From Parcubacteria group bacterium (GTDB taxonomy: Bacteria > Patescibacteriota > Patescibacteriia > Patescibacteriales > GWC2-42-12), in NCBI GenBank assembly GCA_016188785.1, contig JACPHD010000029.1, forward strand, positions 1 through 50,281: a stretch of DNA of 50,281 nucleotides, given 5' to 3'. Shown here piece after piece: positions 1 to 8,283 of the stretch (its first letter is position 1; every line of letters begins with the position of its first letter). A program made the position numbers and the translations under genes. The notes beneath the pieces are model-generated. The model did no database searches. It saw nothing but the letters and a program-made list of their open reading frames with translations, and was not told where the DNA came from.

Positions 1-137
1 TAGGAGACTTTAGTGTCCTACCGTTGTTTGACCGGTGACTTAATTATATTAATATTGTAAACAGCTAAATGATTTTGTCTAATTTTATCTAATACTGCCG
101 CAGTTGACTTAATTTATAGGTAATTTTTTTATTATAC

Positions 138-171
138 ACCCCGTTTTAAATTAACGAATTTCTAACGGGGT
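138..171. repeat. Inverted repeat ACCCCGTT/AACGGGGT
   Basis: Positions 138-145 (ACCCCGTT) and 164-171 (AACGGGGT) are perfect 8-bp inverted repeats around an 18-nt AT-rich centre. The words match the arms of the inverted repeat around the nested tRNA-Val at 21565-21672 (CCCCGTT and AACGGGG), so this may be a dispersed palindrome family. There is no adjacent T-run that would make it a clear terminator. Confidence 0.6.
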
Positions 172-262
172 TCATATATTTTTAGTTAATAATAAATTTC
201 TCTCTGATTTATCATATCATTTTATCTGTAAAAACGTCAAATAAAATTCGCCGCGCGTTTTA

Positions 263-271
263 TGCTATAAT
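263..271 (+). promoter_or_regulatory. Extended -10 promoter element
   Basis: TGCTATAAT at 263-271 is a perfect extended -10 box. No good -35 was found at 16-18 bp. It lies 21 nt before the ATG at 293, so it could drive the small plus-strand ORF there. Confidence 0.35.
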
Positions 272-292
272 TAAAAAAATAAAATCAAAGCC

Positions 293-418
293 ATGAACAA
301 TAATTATCAATTTGATAAAATCAGCCGCCAGCTTGCTTATTATCCCAATTACTTGAATAACTATATTTCTATAAGCGATAATTTAATAAACATGACCGTC
401 CATGGGGCTACGTCCTGA
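293..418 (+). CDS. Small ORF, possible truncated gene remnant
   Basis: This 41-codon ORF starts ATG at 293, just after an extended -10 box, and ends TGA at 416-418. Its first 23 residues lie in otherwise non-coding sequence and have a natural-looking composition. Its last 19 codons overlap the 3' end of the minus-strand gene that ends at 361. It may be the 5' end of a gene cut off by rearrangement, or chance. I do not recognise a family and would not assign a function. Confidence 0.2.
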   Translation: MNNNYQFDKISRQLAYYPNYLNNYISISDNLINMTVHGATS

Positions 419-2463
419 TAGATTAAATTCATTGTTCCCTGAAAATTTTCTATCTTTCTATTTTCAACTTGCTCCAAGGCCACAGAAGCATTATAAGGGT
501 TATTGCCGCGCGTCCAATGATTTACCTCATCAGGTTTTATGACACCGCATGTTTTTTGCTTGCCGCCTCTATCTATGATAGGATTGCAGATTTGCTGCCG
601 ATAAGTAAATCCATTGGAATGAGTTTCATCAACCAGATAGCGCGTTATCTGATATTTCCCTGGTTTAAGTCCGTCAAGAGAAATATTAAAATCAAGTTTA
701 CCATCTTTATTAGCGCACTTACGCAACCTATCATAACTATTGCCGGCGCAATGGCCTATTGCATCGCTCGGAGGGATGTAATAATACACCAACACCGCGA
801 TATCTTCATTATTAGCGCTTTTTGTAACTATTACCCCGACGTAATCGCGGTTAGGAGGAGAAAAGTTATCTACGACCTTGACAGGAAGACGTATTTTCTC
901 CTGCATCCCCATCATTCGCTGAACATTGTAAGTGGCTTTGATAATGTTTCCAAAAGTAAAACTCCCGCCCGTGCCTCCGGTGTATAATCTATAAAGGCTA
1001 CATTTAGGGTCGTTAACAGAAATGCCGTTTCCACAAACAGGCATTATACTATTTTGTATATTTATACTTTCTCCCGCATCGCGTATAAATTCGGCCCAGG
1101 AATAAGTAAAAATCTTACTGGCATCATGCTGTAAGGCTATTTGAGCAGAGGCCCCTATCTCATTATCCCGCTCTATACCTAAGAATGGTCTTTCATCTAC
1201 TCCGGGCAAGAGCGGAGCCGCTACCTCATAAAAAGCAGATTCAAGCGCCCAACCGGCATAAGGCAAATTAACAAATCCATATTTAGTGAAAGTATTTTTA
1301 AGTTTTTGATAAAATTTATCCGGCCAGTCATAAACCCAATGATAGTTGTCGCTCTGTCTGGGATTAAAAGTATAAAATTCCAATTCTAAGGGCGGTTGAG
1401 AATGGTATTCATACGCTATTTGAGGAACAGCTAGGCTACCTTTTAGGAAAGAAAAAAAGTTTGGCAAATAATAATTTAACAGTAATGAATGATCGTAAAA
1501 ACCCTCATTTGGACAGTTTATCCCCTTTTTTATACAGACATCTCCATTAAATTGAACTCCTATTTTAAAAGTTGTCTTGGGATATGCTTGGCGCACATTG
1601 CGCACAGCCGCAATCCAATAATCATAAAGCTTAAAAAAATTAAAATCGCTGTCTGCCCAGCCAGCATAAATATTAGGCTCTGATCCAAAAATATAGTTTA
1701 TGTTTTTTACTCCCAATGGAGGCTGGCCGGCAATACCCAATGTTTGCGTGGCTAAGGTATTAGGCATTACGCCATTAGCCAATTGCGAAGCGGGCACAGA
1801 AAGATAAGTAATCAACATCTCGGCTATTTGCCGATATTGTTCATAATCTTTGGGAGCGCATTTTTCTTTGTTGTCAAAAACACATTGAAAGGTACAGCCG
1901 TTGGATTTAACGGAAAATAAATCAGGCGGCCAAATGCCGGCATTAGGAGGAGACCCGTCTACGCAAGATGTATCTTGAAAAACAGCTTGAGGAATAGTTG
2001 TAATGTCTATAAAAATAGCCGCATCAGTGTCACGCAGAGTTTTTAAGGCATCGACGAAACGGCTATTTGTCAAACTTATCGTTTGAGGAATATTGGCGAG
2101 TTCTAAAAAGAAAAAGTAAGTCCCTTCCTGCCAGCGCGGCACTTCTCGCGGCCACAATGACAAAGGATAATCAAGATACTCTCCATAAATTGGATGCAGA
2201 TTAGCGTTAGGTTTTAACATAGAAGACAATTCGGCGCCTTTCTGCCCGATATTGCTGGTTAGGGCGATTTGACGATTTGATTGTTTGTCAACCGCCTCCA
2301 CTTCATCTGTTTTTTTGTTGTTATCCGGGGTTAAAAAATCTATTTGATTAGCCGGGGATGTCTTCAACTTTTTTTCCTCCTGTTTAGATCTAAGGTTAGA
2401 AAAAATAAATATTCCTATTACCGCCAGCGCGATTATTGTTAATACTATTTGTTTTTTAGTCAT
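361..2463 (-). CDS. Membrane-anchored glycosidase-like surface protein
   Basis: About 700 residues. One hydrophobic segment near residues 6-24 acts as an uncleaved signal anchor, followed by a charged linker to about residue 90 and a large extracellular domain. ATG at 2463 is preferred to the in-frame TTG at 2469. The motif FGSEPN (about 261-266) and GWALESAF (about 406-413) sit about 146 residues apart, like the acid/base and nucleophile glutamates of clan GH-A (GH39-like) hydrolases; this is inference, not a family match. Six or more cysteines between about 168 and 204 suggest disulfides. It follows the 160-residue gene by 55 nt and could be the last gene of the pilus transcript. The substrate is unknown. 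Confidence 0.6.
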   Translation of the reverse strand: MTKKQIVLTIIALAVIGIFIFSNLRSKQEEKKLKTSPANQIDFLTPDNNKKTDEVEAVDKQSNRQIALTSNIGQKGAELSSMLKPNANLHPIYGEYLDYPLSLWPREVPRWQEGTYFFFLELANIPQTISLTNSRFVDALKTLRDTDAAIFIDITTIPQAVFQDTSCVDGSPPNAGIWPPDLFSVKSNGCTFQCVFDNKEKCAPKDYEQYRQIAEMLITYLSVPASQLANGVMPNTLATQTLGIAGQPPLGVKNINYIFGSEPNIYAGWADSDFNFFKLYDYWIAAVRNVRQAYPKTTFKIGVQFNGDVCIKKGINCPNEGFYDHSLLLNYYLPNFFSFLKGSLAVPQIAYEYHSQPPLELEFYTFNPRQSDNYHWVYDWPDKFYQKLKNTFTKYGFVNLPYAGWALESAFYEVAAPLLPGVDERPFLGIERDNEIGASAQIALQHDASKIFTYSWAEFIRDAGESINIQNSIMPVCGNGISVNDPKCSLYRLYTGGTGGSFTFGNIIKATYNVQRMMGMQEKIRLPVKVVDNFSPPNRDYVGVIVTKSANNEDIAVLVYYYIPPSDAIGHCAGNSYDRLRKCANKDGKLDFNISLDGLKPGKYQITRYLVDETHSNGFTYRQQICNPIIDRGGKQKTCGVIKPDEVNHWTRGNNPYNASVALEQVENRKIENFQGTMNLIYQDVAPWTVMFIKLSLIEI

Positions 2464-2518
2464 AAGCAACTTGGCGCGACCTTACGGCCTAACTACAAAA
2501 ATATCCTTTATTCAAATC

Positions 2519-3001
2519 TTAAAATTTAACATAGCTAATATTTACGGATTTTCCATTGATAACCGCATTAATATCTTCGTTGTCCTTTCTTAAATAGAGC
2601 GCTTTTAGATTATCCTTATCTAAAAAATTAATAATCTGCCACTTATTATCTTCCGCCCATTTTTTGTAAAACTCATAATTTTCTTTGGCGGTTTTTTTTG
2701 ATTCAAACACAACTGTAAACTGTTTGACGGCTGAATTTTGATAATTGGCGGAGTATGATTCAACTATTTTTGTTTTTCCTTCCAGAGGTATGGTTTCCGG
2801 AAATCCGGCCGACAGACTAGCCGGCTTAGCTTGAGTAATTTGCGGGGTAGAAGCAACCGTGGTTTCGGCCGATTCAGTAATTTTATTAGCTTGGCTTACC
2901 GTTTTCGGCTTGGTTGATGATAAAAGTAAAAAGGAAAAATATAAACCCACCACTGCCGCGGTAATTATTACAAAAGTGGCGATTATTTTTTTACTGTCCA
3001 T
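2519..3001 (-). CDS. Small single-anchor exported protein
   Basis: 160 residues. Residues about 6-28 form one hydrophobic segment, followed by a Ser/Thr/Lys/Ala-rich linker to about 70 and a compact C-terminal domain of about 85 residues with alternating strand/helix character. I do not recognise the family. The start lies 16 nt after the prepilin peptidase stop on the same strand, so it is probably co-transcribed with the pilus genes. A role in surface or pilus biology is inferred from location only. Confidence 0.6.
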   Translation of the reverse strand: MDSKKIIATFVIITAAVVGLYFSFLLLSSTKPKTVSQANKITESAETTVASTPQITQAKPASLSAGFPETIPLEGKTKIVESYSANYQNSAVKQFTVVFESKKTAKENYEFYKKWAEDNKWQIINFLDKDNLKALYLRKDNEDINAVINGKSVNISYVKF

Positions 3002-3017
3002 AATTTTATATTATTTA

Positions 3018-3824
3018 TTAAAATATCTTAAAATACCAGTTTAAAATTGTAGCGCCCCAGAATAAAGTTATAATCACGCCAACGGATAGAAATACGCCCA
3101 ACGGCACTTCCGAGCCCCATCGCTTTTTGCCTAAAGCAATTAAGCTTAAGCCGATAACCGAACCGATAAAATAAGCAATAATTATAGCCGTCAAAACGCC
3201 CGGCCAGCCTAAAGACAAACCCATTAAAAGTCCCAGCCTGATATCGCCGCCGCCGATCCAGCGGCCGCGAGAAACTAAAAATTGTATGAAAAAGAAGCTA
3301 CCTCCTATTATACCAGATACCAATAAACTCCACAAGCTAAAACCTAAAATTAAATTAAAAACCAGCATAACTAAACCAGCCGGCAAAGTTATTACGTCCA
3401 AAATTAAATACCAGCGCAAGTCATAAATAAATATCACAATCATCACCGCAATCAAAAAAAAATCACGCAAAATTTTCATTGAAAATTGAAAATTGAAAAT
3501 TATTTGAAAATTGAAAATTGAAAATTGAAAATTATAAAAAACCGCCATCACAAACAAAATCCCGGTTGCCAACTCAACGGCCGGATATTGCCAGGATATG
3601 GGCTTACCACATTGCCGGCATTTTCCCTTAAGTATTAAAAAACTCAAAACCGGCAGATTATCATACCAGGCGATTTGTTTCTGGCATTTAGGGCAATAAG
3701 ATCGGCCGAGCAGGCTTTCATTTTTATGCAATCGCCAAATCAGGCAGTTCAGGAACGAGCCGATGATAAGACCGAAAAGAAAGACAAAAATTAAAATTAT
3801 TGATAATAGCATAGGCACAATCAT
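3018..3824 (-). CDS. pilD: Prepilin peptidase (type IV leader peptidase, A24)
   Basis: 268 residues, polytopic. It removes the short positive leader of prepilins at the G^F bond and N-methylates the new N terminus. The N-terminal domain has the four zinc-type cysteines in two CxxC pairs (CPKC and CRQC), followed by the A24 aspartates: one in the DLRWYLILD stretch and the second in GGGDIR, the GxGD motif. Between the Cys region and the catalytic membrane core, residues about 97-117 (Phe/Asn/Gln/Ile-rich) are encoded by a heptamer repeat array, so the array apparently expanded within the gene. It ends the pilus cluster, downstream of the O-antigen-ligase-like gene. Confidence 0.93.
   Translation of the reverse strand: MIVPMLLSIILIFVFLFGLIIGSFLNCLIWRLHKNESLLGRSYCPKCQKQIAWYDNLPVLSFLILKGKCRQCGKPISWQYPAVELATGILFVMAVFYNFQFSIFNFQIIFNFQFSMKILRDFFLIAVMIVIFIYDLRWYLILDVITLPAGLVMLVFNLILGFSLWSLLVSGIIGGSFFFIQFLVSRGRWIGGGDIRLGLLMGLSLGWPGVLTAIIIAYFIGSVIGLSLIALGKKRWGSEVPLGVFLSVGVIITLFWGATILNWYFKIF
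3474..3535. repeat. In-frame heptamer array in pilD
   Basis: About eight tandem copies of GAAAATT, broken once by a 4-nt slip, lie inside the prepilin peptidase gene. The same word builds intergenic arrays at 24186-24288, 32190-32300 and 37557-37688. Three 7-bp units make exactly seven codons, so such an array can grow without a frameshift when three units are added. Confidence 0.85.
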
Positions 3825-3825
3825 T

Positions 3826-3976
3826 AATTTCTAATTACTAATTAACCCAATTTCTAAAATTACAAATAACAAATTCCAAACAATATCAAAATTCTAATTC
3901 ACCAATATCTAAAATAAATATATCGTTTAGGCTTTGTTATTTTGAATTTGTTTGTGATTTGGCGTTTGTGATTTGG
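3826..3976. repeat. Dispersed 151-bp heptad element, copy 1
   Basis: An AT-rich element made of 7-bp words (AATTACA, AATAACA, AATTCCA on the left; TTTGTGA, TTTGGCG on the right) around a central dyad. It matches the reverse complement of 30429-30580 with one substitution and one 1-nt indel over about 151 bp. It covers the spacer after the O-antigen-ligase-like gene and also encodes that protein's last 25 or so codons and its TGA stop. Confidence 0.9.
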
Positions 3977-6223
3977 AACCAGTTTCAAGGCCTCGGCCAG
4001 ATATTTTTTCGCTCGCGGCAAATCTTTTTTATCACGGTATAAAAGCGACAGCGCCAGCGGCCAATTATAATCATTGGGATTTAGCATTAACCCCCGCTTG
4101 TTCCAGCTAATTGCTTTGTCCAGTTGGCCCTGAACATAATAAATATCAGCTATATCTTTATATAAAGTCGCCCTAAAGAGGTCAAGCTTTAAGCCTTTTT
4201 CATAATAATCAAGCGCCAGATCGTAATCTTTTATTTTAAAATAAGCCTGGCCGGCGGCTTCATGCAATCTAACCGCGACCAAGGCAACCTGCCAGCGATG
4301 CTGATCATTTAAATACGGGTGATCAAGCGGCGGCAGAATCTTAATCCCCTGATTAAAAATTTCAATTGCCCCCTTATAGTCTGCCTGCATTATTTTTTGC
4401 TTGCCAAAATCTTCATAAAGCGCCGGAAAATACGGAAAACTTGTTATTAAATCATTAAATATCTTATCAGCCAGCGGATAATAATCTTTATCCAAATAAA
4501 AACCGGACAGACCGTAAAGCCGGGCCAAATTATGTAAAATGGCATAAGATTTTTTATTGTCAAAAGACTTAATCCGCTCAAGCATATTTCCGTCTTTAAT
4601 TTCGGAAAAGCAATTCAATATTAAAAAAAGATAATTTTCCTGATAATAAAGGGTGTTTGGACTTAAGTCCATGACTTTTCCCAGATTATTTATGACAGCT
4701 TGGCAATCAGCGGCCCTAAGCGACTTTAAGGCTTTAACATAATAAATTTCCGCTCTGGCCTGATTGATATTATTAGTATAAATAAATACGGCCGAAACTA
4801 AAACCAGCGCAACCAAGATTAGTAGTTTTGACAACGCGGTTAAAGGTATCTTTAAAATTTTAGCTTTTTGGCGATAATTTATAATTAGCCAGCCAATGCC
4901 TAAAATTAAATATAAATAAACTAAAACCGTAAATAAAGAAAAACTGAAAAGATTATTGATGCTATAAGCGACTAAAGAGGCTGATAAAAATATTAAGAGC
5001 CAATCATTGGCTTCAAATTTTTGCCTGGCTCGCAGGAAAACAGCTGCCCGGTAAATAAAATAAATGTAAAAAATCAAATTGACCGATAGCCCTAAAAAGC
5101 CTAAAGCTAAAATTTGATCAAACAGCCAATTATGCGCCCGGTCCGGAAAAGTGCTGATAGCCTCATACACTCCCCAGTCAATTCGGTAATATTTCATAAA
5201 AACTTCGGCCAACGTTTCCGGCCCGTAGCCCAAGAGCAATCTTAAATAATCGGCCTGTTTTATTTCTTCCGCCGCCGCGGCCAGATAATAAAGCCTCATT
5301 TTACTGGAACCGCCCTTAAAATCAGCGATGCTTTTCAGCCGATTAACCAAGCCGATTGAATTATAATCGCCTCGAGCCGGGCTGATTATATTAAGGCCGA
5401 TAAGCAACATCAGGCCGATCAAAATTAAACCCATCAGACCCCAGGCGATTTTCTTAAACCGCTTATAAAACAGCCAGACCATAATTAAAAAAATCATTGA
5501 GCCGAACCAGCCCAGCCAAGCCGCCCGGGAATAAGTAAAAACTAAACAGGCCAGTTGCAAAAAAATGGCCAGGCCGGCCAAAAATCTTGTCAAAAATTTT
5601 TTAGCCAGGAAAATAAAAACATAAAAACTTAACGGCAGAACCATAATCAGCCAATGGCCGAAAAAATTAGGCTGGCCCAAACTGGAAAAAATACGGCCAT
5701 TGGCGCTTTCAGACCAGACAAAAGGGTCAAGACTAAAATATTGGACCAGGCCGTAAATCGCGGCTAAAGACGCCGAGACAGAGGCGGCTATGATTAAGCG
5801 CCTAATCTGCTTAAAATTTTCCACATTTAATATTAAGAGAACGAAAAACAGCAAATAATTAAAAAAATTATAAAAACCCTGTTGCCTTAAAAAACTGCCC
5901 CAAAAACTTTGGGCCGGATAGAGAGAAAATAAGGAGCTAATAAAAAATGAAGCGAGCATTAAACCGGCTAATAAAAAAATTTTAGCGCCGCCGCGATAAG
6001 CCAGCCAGCCGTTAATAAAAATTTTGGCCGTAAAGCCAAGCAGAATAAAAACTAAAATTACTCTAAAAATAATCGCCTTATAAAGATCAAAAACATTATA
6101 GCTTGACGACAGGCTGTAATCAAAAATCAGCGGAATAAAAAAAATTATGGCTAACAAACCGTAGTCAATAATATAATTACAAAATATAACTAGTTTATCC
6201 CTTGATACTATATTACTAATCAT
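3899..6223 (-). CDS. O-antigen-ligase-like membrane protein with TPR tail
   Basis: 774 residues. The first about 480 residues hold around a dozen membrane segments and the Wzy/WaaL-type layout, including a long periplasmic-type loop and an RAHNWLFDQ motif near residue 360. Such proteins join or polymerise lipid-linked glycans. Residues about 490-760 are soluble with TPR-like helical pairs (for example YFKIKDYDLALDYYEKGLK), likely for protein contacts. The last about 25 residues come from a repeat element and end in TGA, so the native C terminus was probably altered. It lies between the pilin and prepilin peptidase; pilin glycosylation (PglL/PilO-type) is possible but not shown. Confidence 0.82.
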   Translation of the reverse strand: MISNIVSRDKLVIFCNYIIDYGLLAIIFFIPLIFDYSLSSSYNVFDLYKAIIFRVILVFILLGFTAKIFINGWLAYRGGAKIFLLAGLMLASFFISSLFSLYPAQSFWGSFLRQQGFYNFFNYLLFFVLLILNVENFKQIRRLIIAASVSASLAAIYGLVQYFSLDPFVWSESANGRIFSSLGQPNFFGHWLIMVLPLSFYVFIFLAKKFLTRFLAGLAIFLQLACLVFTYSRAAWLGWFGSMIFLIMVWLFYKRFKKIAWGLMGLILIGLMLLIGLNIISPARGDYNSIGLVNRLKSIADFKGGSSKMRLYYLAAAAEEIKQADYLRLLLGYGPETLAEVFMKYYRIDWGVYEAISTFPDRAHNWLFDQILALGFLGLSVNLIFYIYFIYRAAVFLRARQKFEANDWLLIFLSASLVAYSINNLFSFSLFTVLVYLYLILGIGWLIINYRQKAKILKIPLTALSKLLILVALVLVSAVFIYTNNINQARAEIYYVKALKSLRAADCQAVINNLGKVMDLSPNTLYYQENYLFLILNCFSEIKDGNMLERIKSFDNKKSYAILHNLARLYGLSGFYLDKDYYPLADKIFNDLITSFPYFPALYEDFGKQKIMQADYKGAIEIFNQGIKILPPLDHPYLNDQHRWQVALVAVRLHEAAGQAYFKIKDYDLALDYYEKGLKLDLFRATLYKDIADIYYVQGQLDKAISWNKRGLMLNPNDYNWPLALSLLYRDKKDLPRAKKYLAEALKLVPNHKRQITNKFKITKPKRYIYFRYW

Positions 6224-6240
6224 TTTAATCTAAAAAAATT

Positions 6241-6364
6241 TAAAATTACAAATAACAAACTCCAAACAATCTCTAAATTCTAATTTTCCAATAGCCAAAT
6301 AAATATATTTAGTATTTATTATTTAGAATTTGTTTGTAATTTGGGATTTGGTTATTGGAATTTT
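6241..6364. repeat. Heptad element (ATTACAA type)
   Basis: Same family as 3826-3976, 16411-16540, 22140-22330 and 30429-30580. The left arm reads AATTACA AATAACA AACTCCA and the right arm ATTTAGA, ATTTGTTTGTA, ATTTGGG, so the arms are roughly complementary heptad runs. It lies directly upstream of the O-antigen-ligase-like start. Confidence 0.8.
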
Positions 6365-6410
6365 AAAATAATTTTACCTTACTATCATTATAACTCAAAT
6401 ACGGCTATAA

Positions 6411-6441
6411 GAAAAACAGAGCGGTTAAACTCTGCTTTTCT
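6411..6441 (-). terminator. Rho-independent terminator after major pilin
   Basis: On the minus strand AAAAGCAGAG, a short TTTAACCG loop, then CTCTGTTTTT form a hairpin whose A-run pairs into the T-run. It lies 90 nt after the pilin stop and would end a separate abundant pilin mRNA. Confidence 0.65.
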
Positions 6442-6466
6442 CTAAAAGGATCCTTTTAAAATTTTA

Positions 6467-6529
6467 TCCAGCGCCTTCCGAAATACCAATTTTCCTGCCG
6501 GGTTTAATGCCCCGCAGGAAGGTGCTGGA
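6467..6529. repeat. Inverted repeat at pilin 3' end
   Basis: TCCAGCGCCTTCC (6467-6479) pairs with GGAAGGTGCTGGA (6517-6529) at 12 of 13 positions, and a nested CCTGC/GCAGG pair lies inside. It starts 1 nt beyond the pilin stop and could act as a 3' stability hairpin for the pilin mRNA. Confidence 0.7.
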
Positions 6530-6530
6530 T

Positions 6531-6944
6531 TTATTGAATGCCGCCCGGGTAAGCCGTATGATAGCTTGACGATATGCCGCCGGTCGGGCCGCCCAAACAG
6601 TAAGTCAAAGTATAAGTAGTATTGCTGGCTCCTGGAGCGTAATTATAAGTATTGCCAGAGGCGCAAGTGCCATCGTTTGACGGAGACGGATTGGTCGGCA
6701 CCGCGGCCATATAAGTAACGCCGCCACTGGCGATCGGGGAGATTATATTAGCCGGATAGGCATTAGCGTCGTTATAATACAATTCCAGAGCCGTTTGAAT
6801 CTGCTTGATGTCGGATACGCGCTTAGCGTCTCTTGATTTCTGCCTGGCGTTATTTAGAGCCACCACGGCCAAGGTGGACAGTAAGCCGATAATAGCAATA
6901 ACCACTAATAATTCAATCAAAGTAAAACCTCGTTGTTTTTTCAT
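6531..6944 (-). CDS. pilA: Major type IV pilin (prepilin)
   Basis: 137 residues. It has the class III leader MKKQRG followed by FTLIELLVVIAIIGLLS, with cleavage expected between G6 and F7 and the conserved Glu at +5. The hydrophobic helix continues into a polar helix with KSRDAKRVSDIKQIQTAL, then a Ser/Gly/Tyr-rich head with two cysteines that may form a D-loop. It is the subunit polymerised by PilB and PilC. A near-perfect ribosome site (GGGGAGGTGA, 4 nt before ATG), its own extended -10 promoter and a terminator point to high expression, unlike most genes here, which lack clear Shine-Dalgarno sequences. Confidence 0.93.
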   Translation of the reverse strand: MKKQRGFTLIELLVVIAIIGLLSTLAVVALNNARQKSRDAKRVSDIKQIQTALELYYNDANAYPANIISPIASGGVTYMAAVPTNPSPSNDGTCASGNTYNYAPGASNTTYTLTYCLGGPTGGISSSYHTAYPGGIQ

Positions 6945-6945
6945 A

Positions 6946-6959
6946 GTTCACCTCCCCTC
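6946..6959 (-). promoter_or_regulatory. Strong Shine-Dalgarno site of pilin
   Basis: On the minus strand GAGGGGAGGTGAACT precedes the pilin ATG. AGGTGA is the ideal anti-16S complement. This is the best ribosome site I found in the window and fixes the pilin start at 6944. Confidence 0.85.
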
Positions 6960-7052
6960 ATAATATTTTAGATTTTTGATTTTAGATTTTCAAATTAAGC
7001 TACATCCAAAATTAACCTAAAATAAATTTAATTATTAAATCACTTATCCACA

Positions 7053-7080
7053 ATTATAACATATAATTCATGTTATTTAA
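7053..7080 (-). promoter_or_regulatory. Pilin promoter
   Basis: Minus-strand extended -10 TGTTATAAT (TATAAT at 7053-7058), with TTTAAA as a 4/6 -35 match 17 bp upstream, overlapping the pilC stop. It predicts a leader of about 100 nt and allows pilin to be transcribed apart from the upstream operon. Confidence 0.6.
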
Positions 7081-8282
7081 AAGTTGCTGGCTAAATTATA
7101 CATGGGTAAAATTATGGCCGCCACCATCATGCCCACAGCCACGCCCATAACCACCATAATCAACGGCTCCATTAAAGTCATTAAATTAGCCACGATATTG
7201 GAAATTTCCCGGCTGTAAAAATTAGTTATTCTTTCTAAAATAACATCCATTTTCCCGGTTTTTTCGCCAACGTTTAACATCTGTGAAACCATTACCGGTA
7301 TGGTCTTACTTTTTATAAAAACGCTGGAAATTGAATTGCCGTCTTCAACTTCTTTAATAGTTTTCTCTATCAACTCTTGATAAATTTTATTGCCCACTAC
7401 TTCAGCGGCCACTTTTAAGCTATTATCTATGGTTACGCCGCCGACAATCAAAGTGTTCATGGAACGGGTAAAACGGACTAAATAAATCAACTGAAACAAA
7501 TGTCCGAAAATCGGCAATCTTAATTTTATATAATCAAGCTGTCTTTTGCCTTGGGGCCGGTTAAGGTAATAGCGGCCGGCGGCGGTCAGGCCGGCGGCGA
7601 TAACTATTAAAAGCCACCAATATTTTTGCATAAAACCAGAAGTGCCGATTAAAATTCTGGTGGTTAGGGGCAAGGCGGCTCCGCTCTCGGTTAAAATACC
7701 GGTAAGCTTGGGCACGACAAAAATCATCATAACAATACCCACGACAACGAGCGAACACAAAACAAAAGCCGGATAAATCATGGCGCCCTTGATTTTACTC
7801 ATCATATCATAATCTTTTTCCATCTCGTCGGCTAAATAGCTTAAGACCTCGTCTAACTTGCCTGAAGTTTCGCCTGACCTGATAACGCTCACGTAAAAAT
7901 TACTGAAAACTTTAGGCCGCTTGCCTAAAGCCTCGGACAAAGCCGAGCCGGCGTCAACTTCGTCGGCCACCTCGGAAACCACCATCCTTAAAGTAATGTT
8001 AGCCGTTTGCTCAATCAAAATTTTAAGCGCCTGCACCATAGAAACATTGGCTGAAATCAGAACTGAAAATTGCCGGGAAAAAATAACCACATCCTTGGCT
8101 TTCACCCGATTCAAAAAATCCAAATTAATCTTGGCCTGGCCGGCCGACACTTCTGAAATTGCCACAATGGAAAAACCTTTTTCCGCCAATATTTCGGCTG
8201 CGTAGTCTTTACTACCCGCCTCCACCATACCCTCTTGCGCTTTTTTATTTTTATCAAAAGCCTTGTATTTATAAATTGGCAT
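7077..8282 (-). CDS. pilC: Type IV pilus inner-membrane platform protein
   Basis: 401 residues from the ATG at 8282 (MPIYKYKAFD, the family's usual opening); a longer in-frame start at 8318 would overlap the upstream gene. It has two T2SSF repeats, each a helical cytoplasmic domain followed by membrane segments (hydrophobic near residues 160-190, 210-235 and 370-395). The repeats contain FSRQFSVLISANVSM and the matching FTRSMNTLIVGGVTI motif. PilC anchors the pilus base and couples PilB/PilT ATPase rotation to pilin addition or removal. It begins 1 nt after the PilT-like stop, implying translational coupling. Confidence 0.95.
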   Translation of the reverse strand: MPIYKYKAFDKNKKAQEGMVEAGSKDYAAEILAEKGFSIVAISEVSAGQAKINLDFLNRVKAKDVVIFSRQFSVLISANVSMVQALKILIEQTANITLRMVVSEVADEVDAGSALSEALGKRPKVFSNFYVSVIRSGETSGKLDEVLSYLADEMEKDYDMMSKIKGAMIYPAFVLCSLVVVGIVMMIFVVPKLTGILTESGAALPLTTRILIGTSGFMQKYWWLLIVIAAGLTAAGRYYLNRPQGKRQLDYIKLRLPIFGHLFQLIYLVRFTRSMNTLIVGGVTIDNSLKVAAEVVGNKIYQELIEKTIKEVEDGNSISSVFIKSKTIPVMVSQMLNVGEKTGKMDVILERITNFYSREISNIVANLMTLMEPLIMVVMGVAVGMMVAAIILPMYNLASNF

Positions 8283-8283
8283 A

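Larger units (their letters stand above)
1..292. other. Gene-free left-end spacer
   Basis: I see no convincing gene here. The stretch is very AT-rich and has stop codons in all frames. It holds one clear inverted repeat (138-171, listed separately), a near-repeat of the word TGACTTAATT, and an extended -10 box just before the small ORF at 293. No tRNA fold or insertion-sequence end was recognised. Confidence 0.5.
6224..6530. other. 307-bp spacer between pilin and O-antigen-ligase-like gene
   Basis: No gene is visible. From high to low coordinates it holds a long inverted repeat just after the pilin stop (6467-6529), a palindrome AAAAGGATCCTTTT, a hairpin plus T-run terminator (6411-6441), and a heptad element (6241-6364). 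The layout separates the highly expressed pilin gene from the next gene. Confidence 0.6.

Noticed and set aside
469-987. Plus-strand ORF of 172 codons
   Set aside because: It lies wholly antisense to the 700-residue surface protein, has no ribosome site and a composition typical of an antisense shadow. The same applies to other long antisense frames over pilB, pilM, lepA, gpmI, eno and the BNR gene.
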